A stretch of DNA of 64,000 nucleotides from assembly GCA_024516155.1 (NCBI GenBank), contig JAJJXM010000056.1, forward strand, positions 1 to 64,000, in the 5' to 3' direction. The DNA comes from Pyronema omphalodes (lineage: Eukaryota > Ascomycota > Pezizomycetes > Pezizales > Pyronemataceae). Of the stretch, positions 42,141 to 51,017 are shown piece by piece. The notes below the pieces were generated by a model. That model saw only the letters and a program-made list of their open reading frames with translations, searched no databases and was not told where the DNA came from. The position numbers and the translations under genes were made by a program. Every line of letters begins with the position of its first letter. The stretch's first letter is position 1.

Positions 42141-44053
42141 AGGATTCGCAGCACTCTGTTACGTTATTCTCTGAACTTTCAGGGAATTCTACGTTGTTTT
42201 TGTTGACTTTTGTCGCAAAATCAGAGTTTTCACGAGTTTTGGCTTACCCCACCTCACGAAATGTCGCCAACACAACGACAGAACAACGCCCGACGATCGA
42301 AACGGTCCGAAAACGCGTACAATGTTCTAGCCGACCTTCCTCATGATGGATCTAATCCTACATTTGATGAAAGAGATGGAAAAGTTGATGAAGTTGATGG
42401 AAACCTCGCTGGAAAGCCCTTCCAGAGCGTGGTCTTGGCAGGATCACCAGTTCCTTCGGCTTCAACACACCAGCAGCAAGCGACACCTGAGCACAACCGA
42501 TTCAGAGAATTTCGCCACGATCTGGTTATTGCTATGCGAGACGCTATCGAAAAAGACGACAGCGATAGCAGCTTGAGCGCCCTGTTCTGTGAACATGAAC
42601 CGCTTTTCACAGGAGCAAGCTTCCTGGGGATACAACAGATCCACCGGGACACACAGCATCGCTTCAATACGCTCGATGACACCATACGCAACAACAGCGA
42701 TGAGATGCGCCACAGATTCGACGTCATGATGACGAAATTCAACGTTCTGCTCGGCGAAAACACGAAGCTGCGCGCAGCATACAACTCTACACAGAAAGAA
42801 ACAGCAGCTCTCAAGGCTGCTGTGGGCGCCCTGACGACGAAAATCGACGAACAGCACCAAGTCATTTCGGCGCCCCCCTCACCGAACCCCACGGCCTCTT
42901 CCTCAGCGATGGAAGAGATGACTATGCAACTGTCCGTCGTCCAACATGACATTCAGGATGTCCTGGACGCTGTTCGCAACCCTCCTGGCAAGAGAAAGCG
43001 AAGGGGTAGCGACCAGAACACCGAACCCACCTCACCGACAAACAGAAGACCGGTGAACCACAAACCGAGAGCGGCATCACCGGTGCGAAGCCTGATGCAC
43101 TCGAAACATGCGACTACCGCCGCCCAGGACAAGCTTGATGCCCTCAAGCCTATGTCCCCCCTACCTCTCCTCGCGATCACGTCGACTGAAGCGACACCGG
43201 AACCTCACCCTGACAGTTCATCTGTTCAGGACACACCTCTACCCGACGCCCCAAGCACTGCCCCTGCTGAGACGAACGGATGGAAGACTGTGGAGGCGAA
43301 GGCTACACAGAGGAAGAAGCAGAAAGCGAAGGAGACGACACCTACGGCAGCGCCACCCAGCAAGACCCCTACAACACAGAATGGTGGCCGGGGAAAGAAT
43401 ACCCACCAACCCAGAACGACAACCTCCTCTGCAAAGAAGACTTGGGCAGAAGTCGTCAAGAGTGGAGGCATCAACGTCCAGATTGTGCTTGGGAATGGCA
43501 ATCTTGGACTAACAACACCACCGACACGAAGGGGAGAGAGGCGAGGGGGAGCTGCAAGAAGGCTGAGGAAGAAGGAAGGAGAAGGGGAGAGAGGGGAGGA
43601 GAAGAGGGGCAGGGCGGGCCCGGGTGTCTCAAAGGGCAGAGAGTCAGGAGACACCGGCGGAGGAGGTGAGAGAGGAGAGGAGAGTGGGGGCGCAGGTGGC
43701 CCGGCGGCTGTTTAACTTTGCTTTGGTTTTGTTTTTGCTTTGTGGAGGAAATAAAGGAGGGAAAATGGTTAAAAATGGGAGGGGAAGGGAGGAGGAAAGG
43801 GAGGAGCCCGGCGAGGCGGCCTCTGTGCAAGCAGGGCACTTGGAACATCAGACGCGCTTGGACAAGAAACCCCCGTAGTAACAGTGGGAACAGACCCCAC
43901 AACCACAACGATCAAGAGGAGGAGACTGGTAGAGGTGGAGACTGGGTTTTTGCTTTTACATTTCTTTCTTCTTCTCTTTTGTATTTATCTGTCCCTTGTC
44001 ATAACCTTCGGGTTGCAAACAAGTAATGAGAGAACAAACAAACAAACAAACAA
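42141..44053 (+). mobile_element. Element C, copy C9 (intact ORF)
   Basis: It starts at AGGATTCGCAGC, lacking the first about 60 bases of C. It contains an intact 484-codon ORF, the 3' module (hairpin 44003-44014) and a CAAA tail. Flanks do not match: B ORF2 RT-end sequence on the left, the start of B ORF2 (B3) on the right. It is the inverted partner of C6, so the copy predates the inverted duplication. Confidence 0.9.
42261..43715 (+). CDS. C9 ORF: ORF1-like coiled-coil protein without zinc knuckles (intact)
   Basis: 484 codons from ATG 42261 (MSPTQRQNNARRSKRSENAY). A longer frame could start at TTG 42210, but ATG is preferred. Residues about 121-200 form a likely coiled coil (FNTLDDTIRNNSDEMRHRF, LLGENTKLRAAYNSTQKETA). 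A basic KRKRR patch is at 244-248 (possible nuclear signal). Around 395 is KKTWAEVVKSGGINVQIV, a motif resembling the WAEVV segment of fungal LINE ORF1 proteins. The last 60 residues are Arg/Gly/Glu-rich. There are no CCHC knuckles, endonuclease or RT. The frame is also intact in C11 and nearly so in C5 and C10, suggesting the protein was maintained. A role in RNA binding or multimerisation is inference. Confidence 0.85.
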   Translation: MSPTQRQNNARRSKRSENAYNVLADLPHDGSNPTFDERDGKVDEVDGNLAGKPFQSVVLAGSPVPSASTHQQQATPEHNRFREFRHDLVIAMRDAIEKDDSDSSLSALFCEHEPLFTGASFLGIQQIHRDTQHRFNTLDDTIRNNSDEMRHRFDVMMTKFNVLLGENTKLRAAYNSTQKETAALKAAVGALTTKIDEQHQVISAPPSPNPTASSSAMEEMTMQLSVVQHDIQDVLDAVRNPPGKRKRRGSDQNTEPTSPTNRRPVNHKPRAASPVRSLMHSKHATTAAQDKLDALKPMSPLPLLAITSTEATPEPHPDSSSVQDTPLPDAPSTAPAETNGWKTVEAKATQRKKQKAKETTPTAAPPSKTPTTQNGGRGKNTHQPRTTTSSAKKTWAEVVKSGGINVQIVLGNGNLGLTTPPTRRGERRGGAARRLRKKEGEGERGEEKRGRAGPGVSKGRESGDTGGGGERGEESGGAGGPAAV

Positions 44054-44131
44054 GCACAACAGCAGACATCATCCTGCTACAAGAAATCAACATCACTGAC
44101 CCCGCCTTCGCCACCACCCACCCCGCCTTCA
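44054..44131 (+). pseudogene. B3 ORF2, first preserved piece (endonuclease)
   Basis: Sequence of B ORF2 from about codon 35 (TTADIILLQEINITDPAFAT), including the catalytic-Glu block, up to THPAF. The region upstream (5' UTR, ORF1, first codons) is replaced by C9. It is interrupted at 44131 by C10, which duplicated CCACCCCGCCTTCA. Confidence 0.87.
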
Positions 44132-46123
44132 ACCATCACACCACACGGCAACGGCGACCCCCCCCCCTGCATTCTCAACAACGAGCACCGAAACCCCCGG
44201 TTTTCTCATCGGATTCGGATTCGCAGCACTCTGTTACGTTATTCTCTGAATTTTCAGGGAATTCTACGTCGTTTTTGTTGACTTTTGTCGCAAAATCAGA
44301 GTTTTCACGAGTTTTGGCTTACCCCACCTCACGAAATGTCGCCAAAACAACGACAGAACAACGCCCGACGATCGAAACGGTCCGAAAACGCGTACAATGT
44401 TCTAGCCGACCTTCCTCACGATGGATTTAATCCTACTTTCGATGGAAGAGATGGAAAAGTTGATGAAGTTGATGGAAACTTCGCTGGAAAGCCCTTCCAG
44501 AGCGTGGTCTTGGCACGATCACCAGTTCCTTCGGCTTCAACATCGCAGCAACAGGCGACAACTGAACACAGCCGGTTCAGTGACTACCGTCGCATGATGG
44601 TATCTGCAATTAATAAGGCAGTCGCAGTTGACGACAACTACCTCACCCTAGATCAACTGTTTCTAGACAACGAAGCCGGACTCACTGGAGCCAGCTTCCT
44701 GGGGATACAACAGATCCACCAGGACACACAGCGTCGCTTCAATACCCTCGATGACACCATACGCAACAACAGCGATGCGATGCGCCTCAGATTCGACGTC
44801 ATGATGACGAAATTCAACATTCTGATGGACGAAAACACGAAGCTGCGCGCAGCCTACGACTCTACACAGGCAGAAACAGCAGCTCTCAAGGCTGCTGTGG
44901 ACGCCCTGACGAGGAAAATCGACGAACAGCAACAAGTCATTTCGGCGCCCCCCCTCACCGAACCTCACGGCCTCTTCCTCAGCGATGGAAGAGATGACTA
45001 TGCAACTGTCCGTCGTCCAACATGACATTCAGGATGTCCTGGACGCTGTTCGCAACCCTCCTGGCAAGAGAAAGCGAAGGGGAAGCGACCAGAACACCGA
45101 ACCCACCTCACCGACAAACAGAAGACCGGTGAACCACAAACCGAGAGCGGCATCACCGGTGCGAAGCCTGATGCACTCAAAACATGCGACTACCGCCGCC
45201 CAGGACAAGCTTGATGCCCTCAAGCCTGTGTCCCCCCTACCTCTCCTCGCGATCACGGCAACCGATGCGACACCGGAACCTCACCCTGACAGTCCATCTG
45301 CTCAGGACACACCTCTACCCGACGCCCCAAGCACTGCCCCTGCTGAGACGAACGGATGGAAGACTGTGGAGGCGAAGGCTGCACAGAGGAAGAAGCAGAA
45401 AGCGAAGGAGACGACACCTACGGCAGCGCCACCCAGCAAGACCCCTACAACAAAGAATGGTGGACGGGGAAAGAACACCCACCAACCCAGAACGACAACA
45501 CCCTCTGCAAAGAAGACTTGGGCAGAAGTCGTCCAGAGCGGAGGCATCAACGTCCAGATTGTGCTTGGGAATGGCAATCTTGGACTGACAACACCACCGA
45601 CAAGAAGGGGAGAGAGGCGAGGGGGAGCAGCGCGGAGGCTGAGGAAGAAGGAAGGAGAAGGGGAGAGAGGGGAGGAGAAGAGGGGCAGGGCGGGCCCGGG
45701 TGTCTCAAAGGGCAAAGAGTCAGGAGACACCGGCGGAGGAGGGGAGAGAGGAGAGGAGAGTGGGGGCACGGGGGGCCCGGCGGCTGTTTAACTTTGCTTT
45801 GGTTTTGTTTTTGCTTTGTGGAGGAAATACAGGAGGAAAAATGGTTAAAAATGGGAGGGGAAGGGAGGAGGAAAGGGAGGAGCCCGGCGAGGCGGCCTCT
45901 GTGCAAGCAGGGCACTTGGAACATCAGACGCGCTTGGACAAGAAACCCCCGTAGTATACAGTGGGGACAGACCCCACAACCACAACGATCAAGAGGAGGA
46001 GACTGGTAGAGGTGGAGACTGGGTTTTTGCTTTTACATTTCTTTCTTCTTCTCTTTTGTATTTATCTGTCCCTTGTCATAACCTTCGGGTTGCAAACAAG
46101 TAATGAGAGAACAAACAAACAAA
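44132..46123 (+). mobile_element. Element C, full-length copy C10
   Basis: Flanked by CCACCCCGCCTTCA (44118-44131 and 46124-46137), a 14-base target duplication in B3 ORF2. Seven extra bases precede the 5' motif ACCACACGGC at 44139. It is complete to the CAAA tail, about 1.99 kb. This and C5 prove that C moves as an independent unit with its own 5' and 3' ends. Confidence 0.94.
44336..45791 (+). pseudogene. C10 ORF1-like protein, one frameshift
   Basis: Starts MSPKQRQNNARRSKRSENAY. Open through the coiled coil to ISAPP, where the C-run after GCG has seven C instead of six (44948-44954). From 44985 (MEEMTMQLSVVQ) the normal frame is open to the stop at 45791. The N-terminal half carries SDYRRMMVSAINKAVAVDDN, the C11-type version. 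Without the extra C the length equals C9 and C11. Confidence 0.88.
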
Positions 46124-46137
46124 CCACCCCGCCTTCA

Positions 46138-47816
46138 CGTTGGTCCTGCCCCCCCGCGGTGACAGAGCCTCCAACAGGACGGCGGCGTATATCAACCGCA
46201 CAAACCCCTACCTTAAAGTATCACAACGCACAGACATAGGTACAGACCCGGACCTCCAGGTCCTCGAGGTAGGTACAGATCTCATCCCCGCGTTTTTCCT
46301 TTTAAATATTTATAATGAACGTGACTCCGAAACCCAAACCTACACAATTCCCCGCTCCCTATCACCCCTCTCCCTCCCCCGCAGATGCGTTATAACAGGT
46401 GACCTCAACGCTCACCACGCTCTATGGAACTCCGCAACACGCACACCCAAACGTGCCAGTGAACTGGTACACCTAATAGAACAGGAAGACTGGAGATTGG
46501 TTTCCGTCCCAGACACCCCGACACACTACTACCAACGGGGGACTAGATCCTCCGTTATAGACTTGACCCTGGCCTCGCCAGCCATGATGGAAGAGGTAGG
46601 GACCTGGGCCATAGACGATGAACTAGCCACCGGGTCGGACCACGACGTAATTCGCTTCGACATCCAAACTGTGCACCCAGACATAGAACCTACCCCCCCA
46701 CCGGAACGTCTCAACTGGCGGAAAACAGACTGGGCCTTGTTCTCCACGACCCTCCAAGCATCCATCTCCGCATCGACAACACAGTGGAGTCAGTACGCCT
46801 CCAACCCCACACCCGAAAACCTCGACGCCTGGGCACGCCACGCGAGAGAACATATCCTCAATGCAGCCCGCGCCTCCACCCCCGTACTACAAGCCACCCC
46901 CCGCTCGAAACGTTGGTGGACAGTGGAAGTCACCACCGCCAGCAAGGATATGACCCGCGCGAAAAGAAGGTGGAAATCAACAGGCTCAGACACTAACCAC
47001 ACCATTTACCGCCGCCTACGAAACATGTATCACCGTCAGATAAGACATGCCAAGGATGCGATGTGGAAAGAATATCTAGCTCAGGCAGAAGGACCAGACG
47101 TCTGGAGGGCCTTCAAATACACAAACCCGCGCCGTGCCCAACTCACTCCGAATATCCGCGCCACAATCAACGGTAGGGAGGAACTCTGCAGTTCGTTCGA
47201 CAGGAAAGTAGAGGCATTTCAGATGTTATTCCCCCCACCACCTCCCCCACCCCCCCCCCATCCACCCTCCCCTGTCGCAGAGAGATAGCGTGGACGACCT
47301 TCTCGCCGTTGGAGGTCAAACAAGCCATCTTTACCTCTTCCCCCTCGAAAGCCCCAGGACCCGACAGGATAACCTTTGGCTGTCTCCGCCAAGTATATCT
47401 CGCCGTCCCCACATACCTGACCAATCTATACTCGACGCTGGGCACTGTAGGGTACCATCCCCGCGGGTGGAGACAGGCCACGACGGTAATTATACCAAAA
47501 CCTAACAAACCCGACTACGCAAATCCAAAGGCGTACCGCCCAATCGCCCTGCTGAACTGCCTTGGAAAAACATTAGAGAAATTGATGGCGACTTGGCTCG
47601 GACACCTCGCGGAGACCCGGGAACTGTTACACCCAGACCAAATAGGAGGCCACCCGCAGCGATCCGCCATCGACGCCGCAATGGCACTCGTCCACGACAT
47701 CGAAATGGGTAAGCACCAGAAACTTATCACCACAGCACTTTTCCTAGACGTACGCGGAGCTTTCGATAATGTCTCCGCCGACCGCCTTCAGCAGAAACTA
47801 CACCAGCTAGGCTGCC
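46138..47816 (+). pseudogene. B3 ORF2, second piece (endonuclease to RT)
   Basis: It continues B ORF2 after C10: FTLVLPPRGDRASN, GDLNAHHALWNS, GSDHDVIRF, then RT up to LDVRGAFDNVSADRLQQKL. A longer C-run near 47250-47262 shifts the frame between the two domains. The residue after GSDH is Asp in place of Glu in B2. At 47816 the LINE A2 interrupts, duplicating AGCTAGGCTGCC; the frame resumes at 63264. Confidence 0.88.
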
Positions 47817-48104
47817 ACCACCCAGCAAAGAGCGACCCCCCCCCTGCCTTTTCAACAACCATGCCGAAATCGCAAGATGTTATCGCGGATTATTGTTCGG
47901 CAGCCCCGAATTACCTATTCGCAGCCTTTCCAGATCAGGCCCTCTCTTTTTCGTTGAGTTTTCATCGAAAAAGAGTTTTCGGGCCCCTGAGAAGAGCCCC
48001 GCGAACCGGTTCCATCAACACCACCCTCCACCCACATCAAAAACCATCATTTCAATAGCGGATTCCTTGTCGCTACCGCAGAAACAGCTTATTCCGAACT
48101 TCCG

Positions 48105-48580
48105 ATGCCCACCCGATCCTCCGCTGTTGAGAAACAGCCCCTCCCCCCCGACAAAGCGCCCCCTCCAGCGCTCGCGAAAGAAAAACGCACTAACGCGGAG
48201 CCGCAAGGGTCCGACGCGTCCGACACGGAAATGCACGTAGACACGTGCTCTGACGTCAGCGATGACTCTAGCGATGAAGACGCGTCTTCCCGCGAAAGCT
48301 CCCCCACCCCTGTCGCGCGCAACACCAATAACGCTCCCCCCCAAAACCCCCCACAATAAGAAAACCCTACCTGACAACAATGACACCCCCGACGTATTGA
48401 CCAACCCCGACCCCAAATACGCCGTTCAACGCCAAACCGACAAATCGAAGAAACGCCCGGCTGCCTCCACCGCCCACTTCATCACCCACATCCCCGCCGA
48501 CTCCACCCCAGTCCCCGCTGGAGTCCAACGCCTCCGCCGTGACACCGACAACCCCCTTTCTACCAACCCTGCCACCGACA
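48105..48580 (+). pseudogene. A2 ORF1, N-terminal piece
   Basis: MPTRSSAVEKQPLPPDKAPP, acidic SDASDTEMHVDTCSDVSDDS, as in A1. A shift in a C/A-run near 48345 moves the frame; NKKTLPDNNDTPDVLT to PATD continues in the next frame. It is interrupted at 48580 by B2, which duplicated CCTGCCACCGACA. Confidence 0.88.
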
Positions 48581-49019
48581 AGGAACACCACACAGCAACC
48601 GCTGACCCCCCCCTGCATTTGCGACAACAACAACAATTTCCCCGATTTTCGAATCGGCAATCGACTTCTTACCTCGGAATTACCCCGAATCTCGATTTTC
48701 GGAACCCAGCTACCGTTTACCGTTGAGATCCAGCGGAAAAACGCGATTCTGGGACCTCCGGGCTGGATTCCGGGCACTTTCATCAACGCTGCTCAACCAC
48801 CCGCCCTCCAATCATCAAACCGACCTTATTTTCGGCTTCGGCATACCGAAATCCCCCCCCCCCCCCAAATCCCCCCCCCCACCAGCAGCACTGGTTGTGG
48901 TGATACCCCAAATTTCCCCCCCTCCGGACCCCTTTCCTCTCGAGAAATTTTCGTGCTCGCTTAGCAAGAGCCTCCTCACGTGACTCTTTGCCATCGCTTA
49001 CCTCACCACCGGTTAAGCG

Positions 49020-51017
49020 ATGGACGCTAACGCACCCATCCCTGCCACGCCCTCGCGTATGCAGGTACCCGAGAATATTTTTAGCCCCGACGAGCTTTCC
49101 CGAATCAACGCCCCGCACGCTGGCTCCTCCGCCATCGTGACCTCTAAGAAATCAACGAACGCCTCCGGAAGAGTCACCAAACGCCCCACCAAAAAATCCG
49201 ACTCTAGACTTGGCCTCGACCTCCTCCGCAAAACTGCCACTCGACCGGAAACAAACACCCCCGTGAACCTCGATGGGACCCCCGCCGAAACAACGCCGAC
49301 CGCCATGGACACTGACAGCTGCCCCGACACCGACTCCGAATCCGACTCTGACCTGAACCTCAACGACAGTCAGCACGCAATAACTGCTTCCGACGTCAAC
49401 CTCGCGACCTTATCCGAACTGATCAAGACGAACATCAAGGAACTCCTCCGCCCAATGAACCAACGCCTCGAAACTGTAACCAAGCGCATCGACAAACTAC
49501 ACCGAACCAACACCCCGCCCCGAACCGACCACCTCGCCGACAACCCCCCGACCGCCCCCGACACCGCACCCGTCACCACGCCCATCGCCAACGACGTACA
49601 CCACTGGATGGCGAGATGCCACCTGCTCGAAGAAATCTTGCGCAACAACAACATCGCCATCCCCCCCGACGCACCCCGGACTGCAACCCGCCCATCCAAC
49701 GCACCCTCGGCGCCGTGGGCAGCCCCCTCCAGGACCACAACTCTCCTCAAAGCCAACCTCTCCACCAACCCCACACCCGCCACTACTCGCCCCGTCGTCA
49801 AACGACAGCCCCGAACCCGCCCCCAGGAAATCATCCTACTCTGCCCCAACCCCAGTGTCCTCCCGATCCACACGAGAGTAGAAGTGGGCTTCGCAGTGAA
49901 CAAAGCACTGCTAGAGGCCAAAGCCCCCCCTCACATGGGAGTCACTACGGTCCGCAAAAACCAAGCGGGAAATATCATCTTGACACTGAACCCTGCTACC
50001 ACCACCGACGAGCTAACCGCACACTTAGAAACAATTCAACGCGCTGCCCAAACGGTACACCCCTCCCTCGACAACCCCCACATCAACGAACGATGGTATA
50101 AACTCGGCGTCCACGGCATCCCCACAGACATCTACCCCGACACTGAGGAAGGAATGCGCCTCCTCCGGGAAGAAATCGAACGGAGCAACAACCCGGTCAC
50201 CCTGGCCCAGAACCCGCGGTACATGACGACGGCAGAAAAACGTGCTGGCAAGACGGCCTCCAGTGTAGTAATTGCGGTGCACACGCCCGACGAGTTGGCC
50301 CTCCTCAAACGCCGTAAGGTGCTGGTCCTCTTCGAAGCACAAAGGGTCACCGAATACTTCACCGCGAGGAAAACCGATCAATGTCGACGGTGCCAACTCT
50401 ACGGCCACCACCACGCAACCTGCACTGGACCCCCCGGACCGATCTGCGCCCTCTGTGGAAAAGACCACCCCACGGAGAACCACAACTGCACCGAATGCCC
50501 GACCAGAAACGGTAAGTCGTGCTCACACACTCGCAAATGCAGGGGGGGGTCAGCGGTTGCTGTGTGGTTGTTGCGGTAGGAGGAGAAGGTGGGAGGGAGA
50601 AGACACGAGCAGACGAACTGTCAGGGTGAGGTTCCGGTGTCGCTTCGGACGACTCGATCGCGAGGAGTGGTAGGGGGGACATAGGCTTGAGGGCATCAAG
50701 CTTGTCCTGGGCGGCGGTAGTCGCATGTTTCGAGTGCATCAGGCTTCGCACCGGTGATGTCTCTCTGTGTTTGTGGTTCACCGGTCGTCTGTTTGTCGGT
50801 GAGGTGGGTTCGGTGTTGTGGTCGCTTCCATTTCGCTTTCTCTTGCCAGGAGGGTTGCGTCGAGTCTGGCATCCCCGAACATGACCATCCCGCCTTTCAC
50901 AAACAATGCCCGACTCGCCTCCGCATCTACAAGGAAGCCAGAGAGGCAACCCAACCCGCCGCCTCTACCTCACCCAACCCTACAGACAAAGACACCGACA
51001 TGATCCAACATGTCTAA
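49020..51017 (+). pseudogene. B2 ORF1 (Gag-like), split by an inverted insert
   Basis: Open from MDANAPIPATPSRMQVPENI for 507 codons to GKSCSHTRKC (50540), very similar to B1 ORF1, with knuckles CRRCQLYGHHHATC and CALCGKDHPTENHNC. Then comes the 319-base insert. The native sequence resumes at 50860 with ESGIPEHDHPAFHKQCPTRL and ends QHV-stop at 51017. The insert changes the frame and introduces a stop at 50577-50579, so the last knuckle is separated from the rest. The D-like N-terminus again ends at SDVN. The overlap with ORF2 is 8 bases (51010-51017). Confidence 0.9.
50541..50859 (-). repeat. Inverted insert in B2 ORF1: B 5' end plus part of the C ORF
   Basis: Starting within the shared CGCAAATGC (50532-50540), the plus strand shows the reverse complement of the B 5' terminus (to 50567), then reverse-complement C ORF sequence of the C7/C8 variant to AGGGTTGCG at 50859. 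It is homologous to 34226-34547. The right edge shares TGCG with the native B sequence. B2's own 5' flank is A2, not C, so the insert was not copied from the present neighbourhood of B2. Confidence 0.92.

Noticed and set aside
42210..42260. TTG at 42210 as the start of the C ORF
   Set aside because: It adds 17 codons, but an ATG in frame at 42261 is present in all copies; non-ATG starts are rare in fungi.
44948..44984. Programmed frameshifting in the C ORF
   Set aside because: Most copies have the six-C in-frame version and no typical slippery site plus pseudoknot is evident; mutation or read error is simpler.
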